Source: Gammaproteobacteria bacterium HGW-Gammaproteobacteria-3 | Lineage (GTDB): Bacteria > Pseudomonadota > Gammaproteobacteria > Methylococcales > Methylomonadaceae | DNA length: 58,684 nucleotides | Direction of reading: 5' to 3' | NCBI GenBank assembly: GCA_002843155.1 | Contig: PGZD01000021.1 | Span: 1 to 58,684 of the forward strand | Shown here: one piece after another, positions 19,911-27,930 of the stretch | Layout of the letters: each line of letters begins with the position of its first letter | Numbering within the stretch: position 1 is the stretch's first letter | Translations under genes and position numbers: made by a program | The notes under the pieces: model-generated | What the model saw: only the letters and a program-made list of their open reading frames with translations | Told to the model about the DNA's origin: nothing | The model's database searches: none

Positions 19911-20092
19911 CTTATTGTTCGGAAAGCTTGCCCAGATTTTTACATAAACTGGTGGAGAAGCGGCAATCCGAACAGCAGCAAAAACAAGCAAGGCATTCGA
20001 TTACGATGTTTTATCGCATGAAATACAACTCGGTTGCTTCAACCGAAGCTTCACAACCGGCGAACTCAGAAGGAATTTCAGTTCGTTATTAA
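19904..20092 (+). pseudogene. N-terminal fragment of an integron-type integrase
   Basis: An open segment of about 62 codons ending at the TAA at 20090 reads YDPYCSESLPRFLHKLVEKR and then QSEQQQKQARHSITMFYRMK. This resembles the N-terminal core-binding region of long integron integrases (LPxFLxKLxEKxQtExQQxQA...). It has no start codon of its own and lacks the catalytic domain. It is fused directly to the PIN fragment, suggesting a deletion. A different integrase segment lies at 965-1075. Confidence 0.55.
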
Positions 20093-20149
20093 CCTACGCC
20101 TTTGACTATTATACCAGCCGGAACAACGGAAACCGAAAGCGGATGTGGG

Positions 20150-20245
20150 GCGGGGCTGGCGAGGATGTCGGCGGCAGGGAAGCCGCCGTCAAGCCCCCAT
20201 GGAAGGGTTTACGGCGCTCCTCGCCGGACACGCGCCGCTCCCGAA
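20150..20245. repeat. GC-rich intergenic hairpin repeat
   Basis: Outer arms GGCGAGGA (20158-20165) and TCCTCGCC (20218-20225) enclose an inner GGCGGC-AGGGAA-GCCGCC hairpin (20170-20187). It looks like a dispersed palindromic repeat. No gene is visible between 20093 and 20440. Confidence 0.5.
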
Positions 20246-20308
20246 ATACAACGAAAACTCTCAAACTGAGAATTGCTGGTATTGCAAGATTCTGAGGTGT
20301 TTTTTACA

Positions 20309-20338
20309 TTGACATATGCATTAATTGGCATATATATT
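20309..20338 (+). promoter_or_regulatory. Promoter of the ABC importer operon with a 20-bp palindromic operator
   Basis: TTGACA (20309-20314) is followed after 17-18 bases by ATATAT/TATATT (20332-20338). The palindrome ATATGCATTAATTGGCATAT (arms 20314-20320 and 20327-20333, one mismatch) fills the spacer, so a bound protein would block RNA polymerase. The same sequence, with perfect arms, occurs at 25276-25295. I do not recognise it as Fur, Zur, MntR, NikR or ModE type. Confidence 0.65.
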
Positions 20339-20385
20339 GTCTCTTAAAGCCTGTCATCACCGGCTCAAAGAGAGTTTCAATCATG

Positions 20386-20431
20386 CCGATTACCGTAAAT
20401 CGGGCCTGCCGTTACAGCCGCAGGTTTTTTT
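20386..20431 (+). terminator. Leader hairpin and intrinsic terminator before the importer genes
   Basis: A first hairpin, CCGATT-ACCGTA-AATCGG (20386-20403), is followed by a stem CCTGC...GCAGG (20405-20424) and seven T residues (20425-20431). This lies between the promoter and the first gene, ten bases before the ATG at 20441, so it can act as an attenuator. The ~80-base leader also holds a GCC...GGC stem near 20349-20364. It matches no riboswitch class I know. Confidence 0.55.
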
Positions 20432-20440
20432 GACGCGCTA

Positions 20441-21682
20441 ATGTCTTTCCCCTGTATGAATCGATTGACTCGTCACTATCACAATACCGTCGTATTTAGT
20501 CTACTTGCCGTGTTGCTGGCAGGATGCGATTCGGCACCACCGGAATCCACAGAGCAAGTATTGTCCTGGCCGCAAATCGAACAGCGCGCGCACGGCCAGA
20601 CCGTGCACATGGTCATGTGGCGCGGCAACGCCGCGATCAACCGCTATATGGAAAACTTCGTCGCGCCCGACCTGAAACAGCGTCATGACATCGATTTGAA
20701 AATAGCCGGCGGCCAGGGCAGCGACCTGGTGGCGTTGCTGATGGCCGAACTGGAAACCGGGGTGTCGCCCGGACAGTTTGACCTGGTGTGGATCAATGGC
20801 GAAACGTTTTATCAATTACGCAAAATCAAAGCGCTTTACGGTCCTTTTACCGATAGCCTGCCGAACGCCGCTTACGTCGATTTCGCCAATCCTTTTATCG
20901 GCATCGATTTCCAGCAAACCCTGGATGGCTATGAAATGCCCTGGGGCAGCGTACAGATGATCTTGATTTATGATACTGCGCGCATTGCCCAGCCGCCGCG
21001 AACGCCCGCGCAATTAGCCGACTGGATTAAAAATCATCCCGGCCGTTTTACCCTGGACACAGGCTTTACCGGCATGACGATGCTGAAAAATCTGCTCTAT
21101 GCTTTCAGCGACAATCCCGATGAACTGCACGGTGCATTCGACGAAAACGTCTATCAGCGTTTATCCGGGCGTCTGTGGCAATATTTGCATGAACTCAAAC
21201 CTTACCTTTGGCGACAAGGGCAAAATTTCCCGGTCGGCACGGCAGAGCTGCACCAGCTATTTATCAACGGCGAAATCGACTTTACCCTGAGCATGAACGA
21301 CAGCGAAGTCGATAATAAAATACTGCAAGGCGTATTTCCGAAAACCGCCCGGGCTTATGCGCTGGATACCGGCACTATCCGCAACAGCCACTACCTGGGA
21401 ATCCCCCGAAATTCGGCTCATCCCGAGGCGGCCAAAGTGGTGATTGATTTTCTCGTTTCACCCGCCGCGCAACTTGAAAAAATGCAACCGGCGGTTTGGG
21501 GCGATGGCACCGTGCTGGCCAGCGAACGCCTGCCGCCGCCCTGGCTGAACCGATTTTTGGCCAGCTCCGAGCGTTTGCACGCGCCTTCCCGGCAAGCGTT
21601 GGAAAAAATGGCGCTGATGGAGCCTGCGCCGGATTATATGCTCAGACTGTTCGAGGATTTTCGCCGTGAAATGCTGGATTGA
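20441..21682 (+). CDS. YnjB-like ABC transporter substrate-binding lipoprotein
   Basis: This 413-residue periplasmic binding protein is probably lipid-anchored: the hydrophobic signal ends in a lipobox, VLLAGC. Segments such as FDLVWINGETFYQL, YGPFTDSLPN and EMPWGSVQMILIYD resemble the E. coli YnjB family of extracellular solute-binding proteins, whose ligand is not established. An ATG at 20456 gives an equally good signal peptide. Neither start has a clear ribosome-binding site. It is first in a tightly coupled importer-radical SAM operon, downstream of the palindromic operator and leader terminator. Confidence 0.82.
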   Translation: MSFPCMNRLTRHYHNTVVFSLLAVLLAGCDSAPPESTEQVLSWPQIEQRAHGQTVHMVMWRGNAAINRYMENFVAPDLKQRHDIDLKIAGGQGSDLVALLMAELETGVSPGQFDLVWINGETFYQLRKIKALYGPFTDSLPNAAYVDFANPFIGIDFQQTLDGYEMPWGSVQMILIYDTARIAQPPRTPAQLADWIKNHPGRFTLDTGFTGMTMLKNLLYAFSDNPDELHGAFDENVYQRLSGRLWQYLHELKPYLWRQGQNFPVGTAELHQLFINGEIDFTLSMNDSEVDNKILQGVFPKTARAYALDTGTIRNSHYLGIPRNSAHPEAAKVVIDFLVSPAAQLEKMQPAVWGDGTVLASERLPPPWLNRFLASSERLHAPSRQALEKMALMEPAPDYMLRLFEDFRREMLD

Positions 21683-22532
21683 ACGCTTAACGGCCAATGC
21701 CGGTCCGGCATTGTTTATCGCGCTGACTGTGCTGCCGGTCGCCTGCGCATTGGGTTACAGTGTCTTGTACAGCATCGAACTGACCGGACTGCTGGCGAAG
21801 GGGCTGACCTTGAAGCACTGGCAACAGCTGTTAGGGAGTTCCGAAATATGGCTGAGCCTGGGCTACAGCTTAAATATAGCGGTGGCGACCGTGGCCTTAG
21901 CCGGAACCTTTGCCTTGTCGCTGACTTTGTCCGGACACCGGTATTTGACAGCCGGTTACGCCGCCCGCTGGTTACTCCTGCCGTTGACGCTGGCGCCGAC
22001 CGCAGCGGCTCTGGCCGTGCTGGAACTTTGGAGCGGCGCCGGTTTAATTTCGCGCATACTGCATGGGCTGGATCTGATCAACACACCGGCGCAATTTCCC
22101 TCGCCGGTTCGTGCCGCGCCGGGCATCGGTATCATTCTGGCTGAATTATTGCTCGCAGTGCCGTTTCTGAGCGCTTATTTCCTGCGCGTATTCGTTCAGC
22201 AACGCATCGGCGCTTTGCTTACCGCTGCACAAAGCCTTGGCGCCACCCCTTTCCAGGCGCTGGTCCGCGTCGCCCTGCCGCAATTGCTGCAAAAAAGTGC
22301 CGGAATGCTGTTGTTATACGGCATTTTTGTGTTCGGCGCATTCGAGATTCCGCTGCTGTTAGGGCCACGCAATCCCGACATGATTTCGGTGCTGGTGCAA
22401 CGTAAATTTGCCGGTTTCGATCTGAGCCGAAAACCGGAAGCGTTTGTCGCTATCACGCTTTATGCCGTGATCATACTGACATTACTGGCAGCCGCAGTGC
22501 GCCGCTCGCCTTGGCGCGGTGACGCGCGATGA
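21666..22532 (+). CDS. ABC transporter permease (YnjC-like, first subunit)
   Basis: This inner-membrane permease of 288 residues has about six hydrophobic segments. The cytoplasmic EAA-type coupling loop is visible as LGATPFQALVRVALPQLL. The GTG start at 21666 overlaps the binding-protein gene by 17 bases. In E. coli YnjC is a single fused double permease, whereas here two genes encode the halves. It pairs with the next gene to form the channel. Confidence 0.85.
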   Translation: MKCWIERLTANAGPALFIALTVLPVACALGYSVLYSIELTGLLAKGLTLKHWQQLLGSSEIWLSLGYSLNIAVATVALAGTFALSLTLSGHRYLTAGYAARWLLLPLTLAPTAAALAVLELWSGAGLISRILHGLDLINTPAQFPSPVRAAPGIGIILAELLLAVPFLSAYFLRVFVQQRIGALLTAAQSLGATPFQALVRVALPQLLQKSAGMLLLYGIFVFGAFEIPLLLGPRNPDMISVLVQRKFAGFDLSRKPEAFVAITLYAVIILTLLAAAVRRSPWRGDAR

Positions 22533-23281
22533 GGCTGCGGTCAGGTGTTAATCTGCTATTGCTTCTGGGCAGCTTGCCGCTCCTGTTTTTACTGTTGCGC
22601 TCTTTGGCTTTTAGCTGGCGTTATCCGGCTTTGCTGCCGGAAGCGTTCAGTCCTGCGGCCTGGCAAAGCCTGTTCACCGGCGCTCAATTGTCCGGTGCAT
22701 TGATGAGATCGTTCTTCGCCTCGACGCTGACCGCCTTCCTTGCGACCGCTGTCGGTTTTATCACCAGCCGCACGGTCGCACGTCATTTAAAACATAAACC
22801 GCTGATTTTTTTGACCCATATCCCTTTTCTGATGGCGCCGCCGGTTTTAGCCATTGGCCTGTTGCCGTTCTGGCTCAACCTGAATCTGGCAGGAACCCTC
22901 GCCGGTGTCTTGCTGGCGCAATTTCTGCTGACCCACGCCTACGCCGTGTTGTATTTTCAGGCTTTCTGGAATCGCCGTATGCGTTTGCTGGAAGAATTGA
23001 CCCTGACCCTGGGCGCCAGCAAAGGCCAGCTATGGCGGCGGGTTTTGCTGCCGCAAGCGCGGCCTTTTGCCGCCATCTGCCTGTTGCAAACGTTTCTGCT
23101 GGCCTGGTTCGACTACGGTTTTGCCGCTGTGATTGGCGCGGGCAAGTACCAATCGCTCACGGTATTGGTTTTCGCCTATCTCAAGGAAGCCGATCAAACC
23201 CTGGCTGCGACGGCGGCTTGTTTGCTGGCGCTGCCACCGATGCTATTGCTGGGCTTTGGTCTGTGCAGGGCCGAGCCATGA
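22529..23281 (+). CDS. ABC transporter permease (second subunit)
   Basis: This 250-residue integral membrane protein has six hydrophobic segments and an EAA-type loop, LGASKGQLWRRVLLPQARP. It starts four bases inside the previous gene and its stop overlaps the ATPase start (ATGA), so production of all subunits is coupled. It is homologous in layout to the C-terminal half of YnjC and related iron/thiamine/molybdate-type permeases. The substrate is unknown. Confidence 0.85.
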   Translation: MRLRSGVNLLLLLGSLPLLFLLLRSLAFSWRYPALLPEAFSPAAWQSLFTGAQLSGALMRSFFASTLTAFLATAVGFITSRTVARHLKHKPLIFLTHIPFLMAPPVLAIGLLPFWLNLNLAGTLAGVLLAQFLLTHAYAVLYFQAFWNRRMRLLEELTLTLGASKGQLWRRVLLPQARPFAAICLLQTFLLAWFDYGFAAVIGAGKYQSLTVLVFAYLKEADQTLAATAACLLALPPMLLLGFGLCRAEP

Positions 23282-24057
23282 CCCGGCTGCGCGGTGAAAA
23301 CATCGATCTGGCCATGGCCGGGCAAAACCAATTATCCATTCATGGCCTGGCCAAAGCATTCGGCTCCGAACACTTATTCAGCAAACTCGATCTTGACTTG
23401 ACGCAAGGCACGACTCTGGCGGTATTGGGCCGTTCGGGCAGCGGTAAAACCACTTTTTTGCGTATTTTGGCAGGACTGGAGTCAGCCGACGCAGGCACTA
23501 TCGAACTGCGTGGACAAAATATCGATGCCTTGCCGCCGCACCGGCGCAATATCGTTTATCTGAGCCAGGAAACCTTGCTGTTCGATCATTTAAACCTGTT
23601 CGATAACCTCGCTTTCGGCCTGCGTCTGAGAAACCCTTCTCAAACCGAGCTTAAAGAACGCACCCTGGCGATGCTCGATTATTTACACTTAGGCGCGCAT
23701 CGAAATAAACCCGTCAACCAGCTTTCCGGCGGACAAAAACAGCGTGTGGCTTTTGGTCGCGCGTTGCTGGTGCGCCCTGAGGTTTTGCTTCTGGATGAAC
23801 CTTTCAGCAGTCTGGACGCCGATATTCGCGGCGATATGCAGAATTTGTTCAAAACCACCGCCGATAAATTCGCCATCACCGCCTTATTCGTAACCCATGA
23901 TGCAAGTGAAGCGCTCACCCTCGGAGACCGCTTTGCCTTGCTCGCCGACGGCAAACTCACCTGCTATTCAGACCGGGCCGGTTTTTGCCGCGATGAAACC
24001 ACCGGTGTGGCAAAAAATCTTGCCTTCTGGAATGCCATACTCAAGGAAATGTCATGA
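23278..24057 (+). CDS. ABC transporter ATP-binding protein (YnjD-like)
   Basis: This 259-residue ATPase energises the importer. It shows Walker A GRSGSGKTT, Q-loop YLSQE, signature LSGGQKQRVAFGRAL, Walker B VLLLDEPFSSLDA and the H-loop VTHDASEA. The ATG at 23278 overlaps the permease stop. Longer readings upstream run through the permease gene in another frame and are artefacts. Its stop overlaps the radical SAM start by four bases, linking the importer to that enzyme. Confidence 0.92.
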   Translation: MTRLRGENIDLAMAGQNQLSIHGLAKAFGSEHLFSKLDLDLTQGTTLAVLGRSGSGKTTFLRILAGLESADAGTIELRGQNIDALPPHRRNIVYLSQETLLFDHLNLFDNLAFGLRLRNPSQTELKERTLAMLDYLHLGAHRNKPVNQLSGGQKQRVAFGRALLVRPEVLLLDEPFSSLDADIRGDMQNLFKTTADKFAITALFVTHDASEALTLGDRFALLADGKLTCYSDRAGFCRDETTGVAKNLAFWNAILKEMS

Positions 24058-25010
24058 ATCCTAACGATGATTTTAACCACTATGAATCGATTTATTGGGT
24101 GTTCACCCAGTTTTGTAACGATAGCTGCGCCCATTGTTACAACCTGAGCGGGCCGCAGGGTGAAAAAATCAGTCTGGCCGATTGCCTGGCCATCGTCGCC
24201 AATCTGCCCGATCATTTAGGCCGCCTGATCCTGTCCGGTGGCGAGCCTTTGGTCGAGCGCGACAAGCTGTACGCCATCCTTGATGCACTTCAGGAACGTT
24301 ATCGCGGTACCACGCAAATCATGTTGCAAACCAACGGTGATTTGCTCGACGGCGCTATTCTCGATCAATTGCTGGCGCGCGGCGTCAGCCGCATCGATAT
24401 TGCCAGTATCGACCGTTTTCATCGTCATCAAGGTGAGCGGCAAGCCGAACTGGAAACGTTATTTCGCTCGCGCGGTATGGCAGGTGACGACACCGATCCG
24501 TTGATCGATAAAGAACACTTCCTCAAGCCCGGCGCGGCCAGTTACGGCTTTTGGGGCGCGACCGAAAGCATGTGGCTGGGCGGCAACTGGGCGCGTGGCC
24601 GGGCGATGGCAACCGATGTCTGGCTGCGCGACCCTAAGCATAATTTTTGCGCCATTCTTTCGGGTGCTCGCGGCTTTCTGGGCGGCACGGATTTACCGCA
24701 GGAATGCTCGATTCAATTGTGGAAAATCAACCCCTGCTGCCCCGGCACCCGTTACCCTTTAGGCGATGCACGCCGGGAAAAAGTCAGTGAGGTATTGGCG
24801 CGCGCGGCAAAATCCAAATTCATGCACAAGCTCAATGAAGGCGATCCGCTGTATATAGGCGAAACATTAGGCATAACGGCTGCTTACGCCCAGTCCAGAG
24901 CTGAGCATCATCAGAATATTTGCCTGTGGTGTGACGAATTTTTTGAGCACAACCTTGATCCGCAGAATCCGACCAAGCCGTTGGCATCAGAAGCGAGACA
25001 GAAGGCTTAA
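24054..25010 (+). CDS. Radical SAM protein of unknown function with C-terminal cysteines
   Basis: This 318-residue protein has the radical SAM cluster motif CNDSCAHC (Cys21, Cys25, Cys28; CX3CX2C) and the SAM-binding LILSGGEPLVERD, so it should bind a 4Fe-4S cluster and cleave S-adenosylmethionine. The C-terminal half keeps several cysteines: one in NFCAILSG, one in PQECSIQLW, two in INPCCPGTR and two in NICLWCDEFF. They could ligate an auxiliary cluster, SPASM-like. I do not recognise the subfamily. Translational coupling to an importer (ATGA overlap) implies it acts on the imported substrate or in the same metal or cofactor pathway. No small precursor peptide gene is evident beside it. Confidence 0.85.
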   Translation: MNPNDDFNHYESIYWVFTQFCNDSCAHCYNLSGPQGEKISLADCLAIVANLPDHLGRLILSGGEPLVERDKLYAILDALQERYRGTTQIMLQTNGDLLDGAILDQLLARGVSRIDIASIDRFHRHQGERQAELETLFRSRGMAGDDTDPLIDKEHFLKPGAASYGFWGATESMWLGGNWARGRAMATDVWLRDPKHNFCAILSGARGFLGGTDLPQECSIQLWKINPCCPGTRYPLGDARREKVSEVLARAAKSKFMHKLNEGDPLYIGETLGITAAYAQSRAEHHQNICLWCDEFFEHNLDPQNPTKPLASEARQKA

Positions 25011-25099
25011 TCTACGGCACAAGGTTGATCCTTAAGGGTGGATTCAAGCTGCTCCTGTCTCGGTGACAAGGTAGCTAACCATGACAGCGATTAAGATAC

Positions 25100-25190
25100 A
25101 AGGGTAGATAAGCACTTTACGCTCCACCTTTTAGGCTGGGCGGCTTTGGTGGATGCGCTTTTCGCTTATCACCCTGCCGAAGAATTCAGC
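25100..25190. repeat. Inverted intergenic repeat of the GGTGGAT/ATCCACC type
   Basis: Two diverged inverted units, GGGTAGATAAGCAC...GCTCCACC and GGTGGATGCGC...GCTTATCACC, flank TTTTAGGCTGGGCGGC. This resembles a widespread intergenic repeat built on GGTGGATAAGCG/CGCATCCACC. It lies between the radical SAM gene and the receptor gene. The remaining bases of 25011-25254 show a T-run after GGACAACCTTG that may be a terminator. Confidence 0.45.
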
Positions 25191-25254
25191 CTCATTTTGT
25201 CGGTTTTTCGGCTTGCCGGACAACCTTGTTTTTTTAATCACTTTAAAGAGAAAT

Positions 25255-27786
25255 ATGATTTTTCATATCAACAATATATGCCTTAATTGGCATATTTTAA
25301 ATTATTTATATAACCTTGCAGCCAGAACGCTGACACCCGCAGGCACTTGCCTGGCTTTAGCCTTGACCGCCGCACCGGCCTTGGCCGACAGCGAAGTTGC
25401 GCAAAACAGCGAGGAATTTCAGGAAAAGACTTCGGGTAAAAAACAGCCACCGTCCGATCAACAAAAACCGGTGAGTCTGGAACCCTTGATCATCATCGGC
25501 GATGATCGCACCTCTGTTTTGCCGACTTCCCGCGCCATCAACTCGGTATTCGGTAACGAGCAATCGGTGCTGGATACGCCGCGTTCGGTTTCCGTTGTTT
25601 CAAAAAAAATGCTGGCATTGCGCGAGTTTCAGGATTTCACTCAATTGGAGCGCGTCGCCGCCGGTGTTTTTACGCCGCGTTTTTTCGGCACCGCCAGCTT
25701 GCCGGTGATCCGTGCGCAGCAGGGTGAAATATTTCAGAACGGCCAGCGCAAACAAGGCGGTAACGGCGGCTTCGGTTTTCCGATCAGTTTCAACAGCCTT
25801 GAATCCATGGATATTGTCAAAGGCCCGCCCAGCGCCGTATTCGGCCCCGGACAACGGGTCGGCGGCTATGTCAACATCAACACCAAGCGCGCTTATCTGG
25901 ATAAATTTCGCGCCGAGGTCAGCGGCACGGTAGGTTCTTACGACACCTACCGCTGGGGACTGGATGTCGGGGCGCCTCTGATCGACAATGAACTGGGCTT
26001 TCGCTTGAGTTATCAGGGTGAAGACAGCGACAGTTTTTATCGTTTTGCCGAAACCGAGTCGCATGCTGTTTATGCCGCATTGGACTGGCATCCCAATGAC
26101 CGTTTGGGGTTTGATTTCAATGTCGAGCATTTCGATACCGATTTCAGCGACATCGGCGGCATTAACCGTCCCACTCAGGATTTGATCGACAATTTACGCA
26201 TCATCACCGGCACAGGGCCCGCCACGAGCACGCCGCCGGGTTTTCAAACCGGACAGGGCACCGTCGTTACCCCGACCGGCACGGCTAAAATATCTCGCCG
26301 TAATGTATTCATAGGCCCTGACGACCTGAACGAACACGATACCACCTTGCTGCAACTCAAATCGGCCTATCAGGTTAACGACCATTTCAACATCATCAAT
26401 TACACCACTTTCCAGACTCTGGATAAAGCCACCGTGGACACCAACAGTTTCGTCGAAATCATCGACGAGAACTACACCGTCCAGAACCGCACCGAATTGC
26501 ATCATTCATTCGACTTCAGCGTACCCGGTTTTCTCGGCAATCTGAATATCGGCAACGACACGATTTCCGGCATTGCCTACAAATTTCATCATACCCGGGG
26601 TTTCAGCAATTTTAACTTCGAGGACGACAACTCGTTCGATCTGACCCTGGACCCCAGCACGCGGGTGTTTGCCGAAGCCAACCTGACCGGCGTGCTGCCG
26701 GTACCCGGTTTTGCTGATCCGATCCCGCAGTTCAGTCATGCTTTCGCATCACCTGCTGGCAACTATCCTGAACTGGGCCTGTCAGGCAACGGCGACACCA
26801 ATGCAACGGATTTTCATCAAATCGGCTTGTTTTATCAGCATACCTTTCATTTTACCGAGCAATGGTCGCTGCTCGCGGGCGGGCGCGGTGATTTGATTTA
26901 TGCCAAAACTCGCGACCCGCTGGCGCCGGAAGGTTTCAAAGCGGTTTCCGACAGCGCCACGCACATCATGCCGGCCGCCAATGTCAGTCTGACCTATAAA
27001 CCGGTGTCATGGAATACCTTGTTTTTCACTTACAGTTACAGCCAGTCTCCCGCCAGTGCTTTAGGCGGCGGTTTTGCGCTCAAAAACAACCGTCTGGCGC
27101 CCGGCGATTTTCACATCGAAAGTGAATTGTATGAAACCGGCACCAAATTCAGCTTGCTCGATGACCGCTTGTATTTTGGGCTGGCGTTTTTCCGGCAAAC
27201 CCGGGGACAAAACAACGTGTTCAGCGGTAACATCGACCGCATCGAAGTCGAAGGCATCGAGCTGGAATCTTCATTCCAGCCCAATCGAAATTTTTTCGCC
27301 AACGCCAATGTCACCCTGACCGACGCGCAATTCAAAAACACTGAAGTTTTTCAGGGCTCACGCGTGGTAGCCGATGTGTTCGACAATTCCCGGCCCGACA
27401 TTATTCAAGGCGGCGGCCTCGGCAGCCGCGCCGGAGGCGGTTTCGGCTTTCCCGCAGACAATTTCGAGATGACCGGGCAACCGGATTTCATTTTCAGCGG
27501 CACCGCCGCCTATACCTTCGACGCCGGTTTTGGCGCCAGCCTGTCCGGCGTATTGACCAGTCCGCAGAATCTCGATGTGCTGGGCACGGTGGTGATTCCC
27601 TGGCAACATCAACTCGACGCTTCGGTGTTTTACGACGACCACGAGCATTTTGAAGCCAGAGTCGCGTTTTTGAACATCACCAACGAAAAAAACTGGCGCA
27701 CCCAGTTCGGCAGTTTTTTCGGTTCCGAAACAGTATCCCCGGACCTGCCGTTCAATGTGCTGGCGACGATCAAGCTTAGATATTAA
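25255..27786 (+). CDS. TonB-dependent outer-membrane receptor
   Basis: This receptor imports a scarce ligand across the outer membrane using TonB energy. From the ATG at 25255 (AAAGAG just upstream) it has 843 residues. The signal peptide ends near PALADS, followed by a TonB-box-like EPLIIIGD, a plug domain (VLDTPRSVSVVSKKM ... IVKGPPSAVFGPGQ ... GGYVNINTKR) and a beta-barrel ending in an aromatic, IKLRY. It resembles siderophore/metallophore receptors. A longer reading from 25153 has no support. The 20-bp palindrome shared with the importer promoter falls inside codons 8-14, so either the operator acts from within the gene or the start is non-canonical. Confidence 0.88.
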   Translation: MIFHINNICLNWHILNYLYNLAARTLTPAGTCLALALTAAPALADSEVAQNSEEFQEKTSGKKQPPSDQQKPVSLEPLIIIGDDRTSVLPTSRAINSVFGNEQSVLDTPRSVSVVSKKMLALREFQDFTQLERVAAGVFTPRFFGTASLPVIRAQQGEIFQNGQRKQGGNGGFGFPISFNSLESMDIVKGPPSAVFGPGQRVGGYVNINTKRAYLDKFRAEVSGTVGSYDTYRWGLDVGAPLIDNELGFRLSYQGEDSDSFYRFAETESHAVYAALDWHPNDRLGFDFNVEHFDTDFSDIGGINRPTQDLIDNLRIITGTGPATSTPPGFQTGQGTVVTPTGTAKISRRNVFIGPDDLNEHDTTLLQLKSAYQVNDHFNIINYTTFQTLDKATVDTNSFVEIIDENYTVQNRTELHHSFDFSVPGFLGNLNIGNDTISGIAYKFHHTRGFSNFNFEDDNSFDLTLDPSTRVFAEANLTGVLPVPGFADPIPQFSHAFASPAGNYPELGLSGNGDTNATDFHQIGLFYQHTFHFTEQWSLLAGGRGDLIYAKTRDPLAPEGFKAVSDSATHIMPAANVSLTYKPVSWNTLFFTYSYSQSPASALGGGFALKNNRLAPGDFHIESELYETGTKFSLLDDRLYFGLAFFRQTRGQNNVFSGNIDRIEVEGIELESSFQPNRNFFANANVTLTDAQFKNTEVFQGSRVVADVFDNSRPDIIQGGGLGSRAGGGFGFPADNFEMTGQPDFIFSGTAAYTFDAGFGASLSGVLTSPQNLDVLGTVVIPWQHQLDASVFYDDHEHFEARVAFLNITNEKNWRTQFGSFFGSETVSPDLPFNVLATIKLRY
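25276..25295. promoter_or_regulatory. Second copy of the 20-bp palindromic operator
   Basis: ATATGCCTTAATTGGCATAT has perfect 7-base arms around TTAATT and equals the copy at 20314-20333 at 19 of 20 positions. It overlaps a possible -35 (TTGGCA, 25287-25292) with TATAAC 16 bases later (25309-25314). It probably lets one regulator control both importer and receptor. Confidence 0.6.
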
Positions 27787-27788
27787 GT

Positions 27789-27930
27789 TCGTAGGTTGGG
27801 GGTGAGGTAACGAACCTCAACATCGACGGCCTATGAGTCACCGGTAGCAATAATGCTACGTTGCCGACGGTTTGCGGATGCTTTTGTTGTTGTCGTGTTG
27901 GGGTTCCTGTCGTCACCCCAACCTACACAA
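27789..27930. repeat. Inverted repeat after the receptor gene
   Basis: GTAGGTTGGGG at the left and CCCCAACCTAC at the right are complementary ends of a ~140-base segment between the convergent receptor and deacylase genes. It resembles a widespread CCCAACCTAC intergenic repeat. It may also fold as a bidirectional terminator. Confidence 0.5.

Noticed and set aside
20345-20431. Assignment of the importer leader to a known riboswitch (TPP, Moco, Mn, NiCo, preQ1, cobalamin)
   Set aside because: None of the conserved core sequences of these classes is present; only an attenuator-like terminator can be supported.
20441-27786. Methanobactin or lanthanophore locus
   Set aside because: No MbnABC-type precursor or maturation genes, no NIS synthetase, and the importer is YnjBCD-like; the TonB receptor alone is not diagnostic.
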